Shown piece by piece: positions 36,405 through 47,485 of a stretch of 64,000 bases of DNA. Every line of letters begins with the position of its first letter. Position 1 is the first letter of the stretch. The notes beneath the pieces are model-generated. The model saw nothing but the letters and a program-made list of their open reading frames with translations. It did no database searches and was not told the DNA's origin. The DNA lies in the NCBI GenBank assembly GCA_038030265.1, contig CM075943.1, positions 28,334,001 through 28,398,000 on the forward strand, written 5' to 3'. Origin of the DNA: Corythucha ciliata (taxonomy: Eukaryota > Arthropoda > Insecta > Hemiptera > Tingidae). The position numbers were made by a program, and so were the translations under genes.

Positions 36405-36431
36405 GACCCTAGGGCTGGGCCCTCTTGGGTC
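36405..36431 (-). other. stem-loop near the 3' end of the LINE
   Basis: An imperfect hairpin is visible: the outer stem pairs GACCC with GGGTC and the inner stem pairs GGGC with GCCC, separated by a small internal loop and closed by a 3-base loop. It lies about 40 bp from the element's 3' terminus. In several LINEs a 3' UTR stem-loop is the recognition site for the element's own RT. That role here is inference. Confidence 0.4.
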
Positions 36432-36696
36432 GTTTAAAGGCTAAACATAATAAAGCCGGAAAATGACGATCAGTAATAAAACAATAATAAAATTAGATTA
36501 AATGAATGAAAATATATAAATTATCCCATTAAAATATCATCAATATTAAATGTTCATGTTCAATCACTAAAATAAATTAATTCGTTATCACAAAATTTTA
36601 AAAAAGTTGAGCAAAATGCAATGACTAGATAGTTAATGATGGGGAGGGGGCATGAGGGAAAAGGAAAGGGAAAAGGAAGAAGGACATGGCACGGCC

Positions 36697-38751
36697 TTAT
36701 TCCTCTCTTAACGTGAGACAGAATGAGTAATATCTCTCCCGAAATTTATTAAAACATCTGGTTCTCTTAATGTTTTCCGGTATCCCGTTCCAAACACAGA
36801 CAGATTGAACTCCAAATCCCACACCAAGGACTGACGTACGATGCTGAGGAACCACAAGGCTGCTCCCACCAGACCTGCCGACTCGGCCAAAATCAGCTCT
36901 GGCGACGAAGCCCTCACAGAGGTACCGAGGCTTCCTCAAGCAAAACATCTTGTACAGAAAGCAGCCCAGCAAGAAGGTTCGGCGCTGAGAGGGCTTAAGC
37001 CACCCCAGGCGGGTATAGTAAGGGGTCACGTGGGTGTCAAGACTGAGGTCAAAAATGTACCGAATACAAGCATTGAGCGTCCGGTACAACAGCAAATCCA
37101 ATTCGCTCGACAGACGATAAAAAGCCAAGCATCCATAATCGAAAATAGGCAAAATAAGAGACCGAACAAGATCACGACGGGCCGACCTGGACAGAAAATC
37201 ACGGATAGTCTGAAGCTGAACCAAACTACGAAAAGTCCGCCTCGAAACATCACTAACGTGCTCCCTCCAGGACAACGTTGAATCCAAGGTAACGCCCAGC
37301 AACCTGACGCTCTCCATCCAAGGTATAGAGACCTCCCCCAACATTAACCGAGGCAAATCCCTCCTCCTGAGCATGTTCATATACCTCGAAGAGCCAAATA
37401 TGATAGCCTTGGTTTTACCTTCATTCAAGGTCATTTTGTGGGCAGCTGCCCAATCCAGCAAGGCATTAATGTCCCCCTGCACCTTTGAAATAGCACTAAC
37501 AGCTTCGGCTGGCTCAAAAGAAAAATAAATTACGAGATCGTCAGCGAAGAGGTGGTAACGACAATGGGTCAAACAATCGGAAATTCCGATAAGGTAGATG
37601 GCGAAGAGCAGAGGCCCCAAAACCGATCCCTGTGGAACGAACAACGAAATCGGGCGGAAGTCCGAGGCCGAACTCGGGCGGGGGACCTTTGCCAAAGGGC
37701 GAACCTTCGCCACCCTCCAAGCTTTGGGATACTCACCTCCCTGAAGCGACCAATTGAACAAGTGGACAAGAACAGGCAAAAGCTCGGTGGAAAATCTTTT
37801 AATGAACAATATACCCACCTCATCTATCCCCTTAGCATCGGACCTCGAGAGCCGCATTGAATCGACCACGTCGTCAACCGACACATCTCCGAAGAAGAAA
37901 CGACTGTCATCAAACTCGAACGAAGGAATAGGAGGGAAAGCACTAGACGGCTCGGAGCCGGAAGACACAAAATACCGATTAATTACATCAACCGAGCACG
38001 GAAGGGAGGTCATTCCACCACGGGCCTTTCCCACACCCAACTCCCGGAGGCGCCTCCACTTTTCTCTCTGACCACCGCCATCCGCGAAAAGCCCCGCGAA
38101 AAAAACACGCTTACCATCCCGAATCAACTGGACCACCTCGTTCCTCACTCGCCGATACCGATCCCTCACATCAGCCAAATCATTTCGACGAAGTGATCTC
38201 CGCAGTCTCTCGCGAGCCTTAATTTTCTCTCGTATAGCTGTCGTAATCCAAGGAGAGGCAGACTTACGCCCACCTGCTCTCTTGAAAGGGACGTACGAAT
38301 CAATGAGCGAGCGCAGTTTCCGGGCAAACAGGTCAACCTTATCGTCCAAAGTCTCCAGGGAAATCAAATCCGCCCAATCATCCCCATCAAGCGCCTCATG
38401 AATCGCTCCCCAGTTCGCCCGAGACCAATTTCTGACAAAACCGCGACTCTCACCGGAGGCCCCCCAGCTATCGCTCACAAACGGAAAGGAAAAATACAAG
38501 AAATCATGGTCAGAGATAGCAGGCAAACGAACTTGACCAAAACCATCACCATCGAGAACGAGAGTGTCCGGAACAGCAACAAAATCCAGAAGTGACTCAC
38601 CATTATAAAAACGGTATGTCGGGTTAAAAGGAAGTACACTCATGTTAACCGTGCTAAGCAGTCGCGTGAAATAAACAAGGTCAGGAGAATGTGTCATAAA
38701 GTTCACATTGGCGTCTCCAAGGAGAATAACATTCCGAAAACGAGGCACCAC
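36697..38751 (-). pseudogene. partial non-LTR ORF2: APE endonuclease C-terminus + reverse transcriptase, motif A deleted
   Basis: The frame is open for 684 codons. Residues 1-85 match the end of an APE-type endonuclease: GDANVN at 12-17 (the usual GDFN position), a conserved Phe-Val stretch near 57-59 and the catalytic SDH at 80-82. RT motifs follow: a RPLAK-like block at 351-355, FRPISL at 365-370, VPQGSVLGPLLF at 372-383, the catalytic FADD box at 402-405, a Leu-Asn-Glu-Gly-Lys-Thr block near 442-447, and a Leu-Gly-Val-Thr-Leu-Asp block near 485-490. The end of the protein has the WNGIP...F..F.. arrangement known from CR1/Jockey-group ORF2 proteins. FRPISL runs directly into VPQGS, whereas related proteins have roughly 100-130 residues there, including motif A with a catalytic Asp. 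The protein should therefore be inactive. The first in-frame codon at 38749-38751 is GTG, and an in-frame stop lies just outside in the flank, so the true N-terminus is missing. The stop is TAA at 36697-36699. Confidence 0.92.
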
Positions 38752-38752
38752 T

Positions 38753-39146
38753 GATTACTTTGTCGCGATCTCAACGGGAGTGAAGTAGTGAACAAGGGTG
38801 GAACGGTGCGGGATGGCTTTTGAAAGGATTGGACGGTGATGATGACTATGGGAGGGGAATAGATGAGAGGGGGTTAAGTGAAAAAACGTAAATGTGTAAA
38901 AATGCACTTTGCTCGACGCTAGGCGGTGAATTCCAAAACTCGCTTCTAGCATTTTAAAATAATTCCATAGGTGGCAATGTTTCTGACGGATTTTCTAGCT
39001 CTCTAGCAGTTGAGGTAGTGAAGATGAAATAAAACTCGCTTCTTTTTCGCGGGTTAGGCTCCATGAAAAACGTAATTTCATTGGTTTCGCTCATTTAAGA
39101 CTTATCTGCGGTCATCTAAAAGAGAGAGAGAGAGAGAGAGAGAGAG
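38753..39146. repeat. 394 bp direct repeat, copy 2 (5' side of LINE; putative target-site duplication)
   Basis: Second copy of the 35971-36364 segment, read as identical over its length including the start of the (GA)n tract, which here ends at 39146 and is followed by CAAGAG. The perfect match implies that the duplication is recent. Confidence 0.93.
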
Positions 39147-39232
39147 CAAGAGAAATGCTGCCAAAGAAAGCGCTGACTGTGTGATTGCTGCCGGGAGCAC
39201 CTGCCCCCCTTGAAAAAATGAAAGTTTCCGTA

Positions 39233-39292
39233 TGAACGTTGGTTTCAGCCGATTATCTCGCCACCAGAGCTGTTCTGTGAGTTTACCTGGCA
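39233..39292 (-). repeat. array-associated segment shared with 55996-56051
   Basis: The minus strand reads GTGCCAGGTAAACTCAC...GGCGAGATAATCGGCTGAA...CGTTCAT, which aligns along its whole length with 55996-56051. The wider segment (to ~39365) also weakly resembles 6852-6958. Confidence 0.7.
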
Positions 39293-39365
39293 CATCGAGA
39301 ATTTGATGATTATTTTGCCCAAAACCGACTGGATTATTTGTTGAGAGGCTCAGGCAGCTCTGTAG

Positions 39366-42300
39366 CCTCACATAAACTTTCAATAAACGATTCCTACCCC
39401 CCCCCCTGCCATAACAGGTTAGCCCGTGAACCAAGTTGAGTATCGCAGTTTTTGTAGCCTCCAGAGTGGCTCAACAAGGTTCGCATGCGTCGAGACGACT
39501 CGAGAGCCTTCCTAGGACTCGCCGTCGTCGTAGTGGCCTCTGAAAACAGGCCAAAGCGGCCTGGAATCACGGAAAGGACCCATTCAACGGCTTTCACGAT
39601 CCGATTTTTCTGACCCCCCCCCCCCAATACGCGATTTTGGTAGTCCGGGAAACCTCAAAATACGCCGTTTCTTCCAGTTTAGAATATTATGGTAATTTTC
39701 ACGGAAATGGTGGAAAGGAAGGTCGAATGACGCTGTGTGTGTATGTGTGTGAGCCGATTTGAGCCTTATGCTGTCCGCACGGTGCTCAATGAAGAAATGA
39801 TGGCGATCCGGCGAGTTTTCAAGGTGGTTGAGACAGGGCCGTGGAGAGAATATTCGGGCCCAGAGCTGGAACTCAACGGAGCCCTTTCACATTTGAGATA
39901 GGCCTTTGGGGCCTTTGAGAGGGGAATCATAGCGAAAAATACTAATTATTCGATTAAATTGGTTGGGAAAGGGGTCGGTGAGAATGAGAGGGCTTATACC
40001 GATTGTTATTTTTTATATCATTAGAAGAAAAACCAACAGCAGCGTTCCCACCCCACAACCCACCGCAGGCCGTACAGAATGAAGTAAAGTTAAAATCACC
40101 ACCTAATTAGAGAAATTTTCCTCTTCGTTTCCTTCTCCATTCCGAATTCCTTTCCGCCGTATTTTTCATTATGCCTATCGAAAGAGGAGTCTCTTATACG
40201 AATTGCTCTTCCGACGAGGAGTCTCTTCTTCTCTGCGTCCTCCTCCTTCTTGAGATTTAATTTCAATGTAATGGTTCGTTTTTTGTGTGGGGGGGGGGGG
40301 AGAACTCCGGATGAATGATACTTCCTAATTTGTTGTCTGTCTTTCACCGCACCTTATCACCACCCCCCACCGCTATTCAGCTCCTTGGGTCTCGCAACTT
40401 CACAATTTCTTGTTGGTGGTGGCGATGCGAGTGATTGGGTGGGGGTTCTCAATTTTAATAAACTCGGAATTGAAATTAACAACTTTTTTTCTTCGCTGAC
40501 ACTGGAATGTAAAAAAAAATAATTTTTTTAAACGTAAATAAAGAGCCCCTCCAACGCTCACCAGGGCCCCCACCCACCAGTGCTCGAGCTTCATATCTCT
40601 GACTCTGTTAACATTCATCCAGATGTGTATGTGTGAGCGTGTTTCTCTATAGGAAAAAGGGCGCCAGTAAAACTTTTCTGCCGCATTTATCAACCATAAG
40701 GAGGGCAGCAGGTTTTTTGTTGCGTATATATGTTGTTAACAGGGACGTGTTGGTGGGGGGGGGGTGAAGGAGTAAGGGTTTGTCCTACTGCAGGGAAGAA
40801 CGACTTTTGGGCTGTGATGCCTTTTAAAAATATAAACAAAACTCGCAGTCACAGCTGCAGAGACATCATAATATAGTTTCCAAATGTAAATAAACCGAGG
40901 GAGGTCGCGCCGAGTCTCCGTGACTCCCCTCGCCATAACCCCTCCACAGCCACCCCAACACGGAAATGGCTATATGATGAATTCCAAAGCTACAAACTGA
41001 AAACTTTCAAAACGTCAATCAACCCGATGAACTAAAGATTGTGGATGGGTGTGGTGGCAGAGCACTGACGCTTCGAAACGGTTAGCGTAAATACAATGGC
41101 CCACCTGTGTCGCTCCTATCACAACACCGTCACGGATGGATTATATCGGAATCTAAATGACCTCGGCCCAAATACAGCTGAAATTCATGAAACAATGACA
41201 TGAGTTGTGGGGGTGGAGGGGTGGGGTGAAGAATCAAGTTTAAATTCCATTTCAAATTATAATAATACAAGGCTGGCATTTTTTCCTCTTCCTTCTATAA
41301 TTCAATACGCCTATCTCATAGTATCTGAGAGGAACCGGGCCCTGGATACTTAAATATTAATGTTTTCCAGTCACGGCTTAGGTAGATACGGTGCATTTTA
41401 AGGCATATTGAACCCGTTTATTAAAAAGAAAAATGTTGTGAATTCCATTAAGATAAGCCAGAAGTGTAAACAAGTAGGCAGGGGTCGGATTGAGGCGGAA
41501 AAAAATGCATTAAAGCGCATTCGTTGTAATTGCACTAATTTATGACCTCACGAAGAGATGAAGTTATTTTTGAAGAAGAAAAAAAAATGAGGTGTTTCCA
41601 ATGAGTTCCCAATTACAGATGAGTGAGACAGAGAACTGAGTGAGAACCCCAACGGAGAGAGGCCGCCTCGTGTTAAAAGACGCGATACCAATAAACATTT
41701 GACGGCCGTTTCACTTTTATTACTCGAGCAGAGGGGTAGATATTAATTAGGATCCACAAGGAGCTTTAATGAGCTCTTTTAATGAGCACACAAGGGAACA
41801 AGGGATTTATTGAACCCTCAACAAGCGTTAGGAACGTTAGAGAGAGAGACAGAGTTATAAGTGAGGCCCAGGCGCGTACATGTCAGTCTCCTATTACCTG
41901 TTTTAAAGTGGATCTCTCGTCCCCCCCCGCCCACGCACTCACCCCTCCTTCACTGAAATTATTTTCCGAAGGCGAAGAAAAAGCGTTCTTACCATTCTTA
42001 TTGGGCAATAAAAAAAATATTAAAAATTCACAAAAATTTACTGATTTTTAGCAAATTTTTTTACAGCTTGGATGACATTAAAAACAGCTTTTTATGAGTT
42101 TCATCTCGATCTAAGTAGATTGCCGTTTCCAAGGACTTCCCCTTTCACGCGGAGATTTTTTTCGTTTCCTAAGTCGAGTCAAAACTCAAAACTCGTCGCG
42201 TTTAAAATTTGACAATCTTATATTAAAACGAGAACCTTTTTCGAAAATGAGATCAACCGGTGAGAGAATACTAATTAACCCTTTTATACCCACCCCCCAC

Positions 42301-43559
42301 CAACCATCCTTTCCACCCACTCTTTCTAATAACTAATTCAAAATTTAATTATAATTTTTGGCCCTAAGGGTTCTAGAAGTGCGGAAGGGAGGGAGGAATA
42401 AGAGACTAAGATGTTTGCTTCTAAGGACTTCCGAGTTTTCATTAAGAAACGAAGAAAGAGAAAGAGGGTAAAGGGAAAGGTTAATCTGTTAAACATTGGG
42501 TTGTTTTCCATCTTTCTCACCCCTCACCAATCCCCACCAACTACGATCGTTCTCAAACATTGCCTCCCCCTCCCCATCAAACGGGGTTTAAAGTTATTAC
42601 TGAAACTGGGGAATCCTTCCACATACTTTTTGCTTATAAGTCGTAAGTTTAGGTTGACTAACCACCCTTTCTCATCTCCCACTACCCTCAGTATCTTAAA
42701 AGCTATTGTTTCTAACTCGCAATAAAGTCTTTGTGATTGTGTGGTTTGATGGAAAATAGGGGGGGGGGGGGTATTGTGGTTCGAATAACGCTCCCTTCCC
42801 CACACAGCACCTTAAAAACTCAGCCTTATTACATCAATTTTCATTTACTTAAATCATTATTTTTTCTTTTTATCTGAACCGTAAAGAAAATCACGTATAA
42901 TTTGTTACACTTTTAGAGGATGAGAGAAAGCGTTAATCCGTTTAGCAAAGCTTATGAGGGCTTAAAACGGTGTCCATAACAACCGATAGTGAGTCACTTG
43001 GACAAATCGATTTCGTGACTTGATGACCTACGGATGTGTAAAACCGGGAGGGGGGCTCCTGTTCCTGATGGCTCCTCAGCCATCATCCCTTCAGGAAACC
43101 AGCCCCCCCCCCAGTCGTAACCGAAGGAGGTGAGGAAGAGAGAGGTATGAAGCAGTTTTCTGGAATTCGCCCACAAAGTTGGACAAATAAATTCAGTCGT
43201 TTCCGTACGTTTATAGAAAAATACGTAAACGGTAAACGTTCTGTATAGACAGCATTACACAGTGTCCTTTGTGAAGGAGGTTGATCGCGAGGGACGTGGC
43301 CAATCAGTGTCTCACGCTACATGACATTTTGGTAGGAGCATTTTGAAGTTCAAGCATTTTGTAGTCAGAGCCAAGGGCATAGCCAACTCGGGGAAAAAGA
43401 GTGAACCAGTTCTCGAAATCCCCCACCAATCACACCCATTTCACCCATCATTACTACGCAAATGTACCCACTCCACCCACCACTCAGCTTATAATTATTT
43501 GATCCAAAAACTGCTAATATTGTGGCAGATAACTGCCGTTTCCAGAAACGGCTCATTCA
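39366..43559. other. no gene recognised
   Basis: G/C runs at 39397, 39615, 40288 and 42761. Polypyrimidine patches. No supported gene. Confidence 0.6.
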
Positions 43560-43720
43560 AAGCCTAATTTGGTACATTTCGCTCCTTCCAAAATCTCCCA
43601 CTAATCAAAGTTCATAAAATTTCACGGATTTTGAACATTCAAGCTCCAAATTTGATGGATTTAAATAAACAAATTTGGGGGCTTGCAGCTGCTCAAGACC
43701 AAATTTTAGAGTTTGGATTT
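43560..43720 (-). repeat. short degenerate family A tract
   Basis: AAATTTCACGGATTTTGAAC, CCAAATTTGATGGATTTAAA and CAAATTTGGGGGCTTGC are spaced about 30-35 bp apart. Confidence 0.45.
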
Positions 43721-44023
43721 TTGGTTTCTTTGCTCAACTATCAGTTGTTGACGTTTACCGAGCCGTGGCCAAAAAACCGGGGTTCCAAGGACCTCAGAAC
43801 CAGAAATCGTATTGATAGAGTAATTATATCAAGTTTTTGGCCGCTCAGTTAATTTCATGTGCTCCGTCCACGCTTAAGTTCCGTTTTCTCAACCATTTGG
43901 GTTACATAATCTTCACAAATGTACTTATTGATGAGGTTTTCAATGATATCGATATTTATAATCAAGACAAAATTAAAAAGGACCGTTTGGAACAAGGGTG
44001 GGCAGCTAGCAGCTACACATGAC

Positions 44024-44365
44024 CAGAGCTTATTGTGGTTAGATTAGATTATTTTGCGGTTAATGCCTTATGAGGTTAAGCAGGTCAGAGCATTTCCTGG
44101 TTAGAGCATTTTAAAGTTATAGCTTATTGTGTTTAGAACTTATTGAGGTTAGGGCTTATTGTGGTTAGATCGTGTGCTTGGAGCTTATTGTGGTTAGAGC
44201 TTATTGTGGTTAGAGCTTATTGTGGTTAGAGCTTATTGTAATTAGAGCTTATTGTGGTCAATGCTCATTTCGGTCACGGATTATTGTGGTCAAGACTTAT
44301 AGTTAGACCTTATTGTGTTTAGAGCTCATTGTGAAGGGGTTTATTGTGTTTAGAGCATTTCTTTT
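44024..44365 (+). repeat. 16-bp tandem repeat, unit GAGCTTATTGTGGTTA
   Basis: Near-perfect consecutive units at about 44190-44260, decaying to both sides into variants (TTAGAACTTATTGAGG, TCATTTCGGTC). About 20 recognisable units. No associated ORF. Confidence 0.9.
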
Positions 44366-47286
44366 ATGCCTATTTTCGGCAAATTCACCTATAGACCAAG
44401 AGCCAGCGACTTAAAAAGTGCAACCATTTGCATAATTTTCTTATCCTGCGCATAAAATCGATAACTTCCTAACAGTGGGAACATTTGTCTGCCTCCTCGT
44501 TTCGTGCAACATTTCGTGCTAACGGGTCCTGTGGCGTTGAGCCAATGGAAAAGTTGGAAAAACCTAAAACCCATCTAATTTTTAGTATCTTTTTTCGGTA
44601 TCGGGTACTTTTTTTTTGTGGGAAACTAGGGCGAGAAATCCAAAGGAAATATAATAAAAATCTATGATGGGCTTTCTGATAAATTTTGTGTTGAGGTCCT
44701 CATCTTATGAATTGGGTTCACTGTGTTGAACGGTTGTTGTGATGAACAGTTTTCATACTACGTAAAACGGGAAAAACAGTGCGACCTCAAGTAAGAACAC
44801 CCTCTGAAAAATATTTTCTGCTGCAGCGAGTGTGGTATTTGGTTACGCTCACCACGAAATATGAAAATTAATAATACGCATTTTCCATGTGCCGCAAATC
44901 ATAGTGCATGGAATTTTTATGAAATCCCATCGGATTTGATTTTTAGAAATGCATCTACTAAATAAAACATACGTTACTGGAATTTGTCGTCTCTTTTCCC
45001 CTTAGACGCCAAGTACCCTGACAGCGACAAGCGGTACTTTATAGGGGGTTCTCGGATTTCCGACGGACCCGTTCACCCGTTAGCACGAAATGTAATACTC
45101 ATTTCCCAATATTTTCCAATGCGTCACTACATAAATTAAACGTTTTCCCAGTCTGACGGAATTCGTGTCACTTCTCCCCACAAGTGCATGCTACAATGGC
45201 GAATCGTTAGGTACTTTTATAAGTTACAACTGGTCGTTTTCCACAGCTAAAAATTTCCCCCACTGGGGTGCGTCATCGACGGACCAGTTTCGGCTGTTCG
45301 CCATCTTCAGCGTCTGAATTGCGCGTTTTTACTAACAAAATGAATTTTTTGTGGGAGGTAATCAGCACTCACCGAGCCGACCCTTACGGGGGGCAGTGAT
45401 GAGGGTCAGAGGAAGAATATGGAGCAACCTTTTCCGGGAGTGGTCGTCAACTTCTGTCGTGTAACAGCCGGGAACGGAGTGTTAGTAAAATTGTGTCACT
45501 CGCATCCGTCGGTCCAGTGGGAAAGAACACTCGGAAAAAAAAAAAAAAAAAAAAAAAAAAACATGTCGCGAAGGAAGGGGAGTGCCGGCCTGCCGGCAAG
45601 TTGCATTGTGATCGCAGAAGCGCACTCGCTGATGTGAAGCCCAAGAAATTGTCCCAAAAAGCCCGCATGTTTGATGATCCCGCGAAGAGCGGGCTGACTA
45701 AAGAGGAGCCCCTCATCCATAATCGTAAACTCTCAGTCTAAAGTCTTGGAGGCAAGGTCCGAATTAGGTTTTCAACATAATTGCTCTGCTTCACGTTGGC
45801 ACTTCATGCATGTTATTGCCCCCCAGGTCCTGAGGAAGTTTTTAAATAAAAACGAAAGCTTGACCATCCAGACGGATTTTTGTACTGATTTGACCACAAC
45901 CCCGATCCAAATCCAATAGAAATTGCAACTCGCTGGTCGATACCCGCCTCATCAACAACCACCTTGTGAGTTTGTTCGACTGCCATAAGCCACAACACAT
46001 AGACACGTAGACATAGAAAGGGGAAGGGTATTAGACGGGATCCTGTGAGGTTATGAGAAGCCAAAATGACACTATAAGCGTCGAACAGGTATTTTTAAAT
46101 GAATTGTTTTGATAACTTCCCCTCACTGCGTTTAGCTTCAAATCCATCTCCTTTCTCAATCCCCACCCTTCCACTCCCACACATTCTCTCTCTCACTCTA
46201 TCTCTCTCTCTCTTCCCGCCTTAAGGTTTTAATTATTCCGAATGAAAAGAGATTAAGCATAAAAGGGTTTTTCGGCGAAGTGAAGGCGGCAGAGCCCTCT
46301 TAATGCAACAACAAAGTGATGGGTTAAGGAGAAGGAAAATGGGTGGGGGTGAAGGAGGGGATAAGAAAAGACTTCCACTCAGTCGGAAAAGTAATACAAA
46401 TCTGATGGCTTTTCGTGGGAGAGATGTTTGATTTTCCACTCGAGCGAATAAATTCATCCTGTTTGCGTCTTTTTCGTCAAGTTTTTTTCTTCTCTTTTTT
46501 GTTTCTTTCCATTTCGAATATCAAGAACAATCCCAATGTTTTTTTTAAAACAAATATTTCAATTGAAACGGAAGGAAGTTTGATTTTTCAGCTAACTTTG
46601 CGTTGCCAAAACTTTTGTTTGAATATAAGAGGGACTTCCTAGAATAGGGGAAGCTTGGGATATAGGCAAAAAAGTTGAATTTGTCGCGCTACACCACTCA
46701 TACCCCTGAAATTGACAATTTATCGAGTAAAAACAGTCATTTTAGCTTCTAGCTATCGAATTTTATCCGCAATGTTGGTAACTTTGACCTGCAGAAGCTA
46801 TAAGCGCTCCCCTCCCATCGTCATCATCGCAAAAGGCATGGGTCCCATATAATTATCGATTTTCGGGCCCAAAGGATAAAGGATCGAGCCAAAGTCAGTG
46901 TGAATGGTAAATTCCACAGTTTCGAGTGATTGCAACTACTATCTGTGCCAATCGGTTGATCTCTGAGGATTTACTGCCTTCAAGGCAACCCTTAGAGAAC
47001 CTATACAACCAGGTGAGGTCACGGCCATATTGGGGTTGATAAAATTATCATAAAATTTCTTGTTTACAAATAACTTCCTAGGAAAACAAGCTGACTCGCT
47101 TGCTTAGAAACTGCCTTTCGACCAATAGAATTTAGTTGAGGTGTAAATTCTAGAGAATATTTTGGGCTCGCCTCAAAAGCCTCGCGTGGGACACTCCATA
47201 GTACTTCCACTTCCATGCACCCATCCTATCAACTTTATCTATCCCAAAATGCCGGATGGATTCACTCGGTTGTATAATTACCTTAC
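44366..47286. other. no gene recognised
   Basis: A GC-richer block at 44990-45740 carries overlapping frames of 72-89 codons on both strands, none with a recognisable domain. A (CT)n tract lies at 46184-46213. Confidence 0.55.
45535..45561 (+). repeat. poly(A) tract, 27 nt
   Basis: Uninterrupted A27 inside a GC-richer stretch (44990-45740). Confidence 0.95.
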
Positions 47287-47485
47287 GCGTGGAGGGGGCA
47301 GGTCGTCCCCTGGTAAACAATCACCCTGTCCCACTCCTTGTGTAGTTGTAGTGTGCTCTCCGTGTGTAAGCAACACGGTACTTATTTTGAAACTCCACCC
47401 CTCTCATCGACTTGGGAGCTTAACTGATAGCTATTCTTTATCAGCAGTGATGAGCAATCCAGTTCTTTTATTGTATATCGTTGAC
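47287..47485 (+). repeat. dispersed ~190-bp repeat, copy 2
   Basis: Second copy of the 9088-9274 repeat in the same orientation. The most conserved parts are the first 60 bp and the last 85 bp (CTCATCGACTTGGGAGCTTA to CAGCAGTGATGAGCAATCC). Confidence 0.85.

Larger units (their letters stand above)
36365..38752 (-). mobile_element. 5'-truncated non-LTR (LINE) retrotransposon insertion
   Basis: A block of about 2.4 kb, visibly richer in GC and poorer in homopolymers than its surroundings, carries a LINE ORF2 remnant on the minus strand and about 330 bp of 3' UTR (36368-36696). The 3' end reads AATAAAT and runs straight into a (TC)n tract (minus-strand sense). Both sides carry the same 394 bp direct repeat (35971-36364 and 38753-39146). 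This is what target-primed reverse transcription would leave if second-strand cleavage occurred far from the first nick. The 5' junction at 38752/38753 lies inside the endonuclease coding region, so the copy is 5'-truncated, as is common for LINEs. The C-terminal region suggests the CR1/Jockey group, but the clade is uncertain. An alternative is that the 394 bp belongs to the element, for instance as part of a partial tandem. Confidence 0.9.

Noticed and set aside
36841..37281. 146-codon plus-strand frame opposite the RT
   Set aside because: Antisense shadow of the LINE ORF2.
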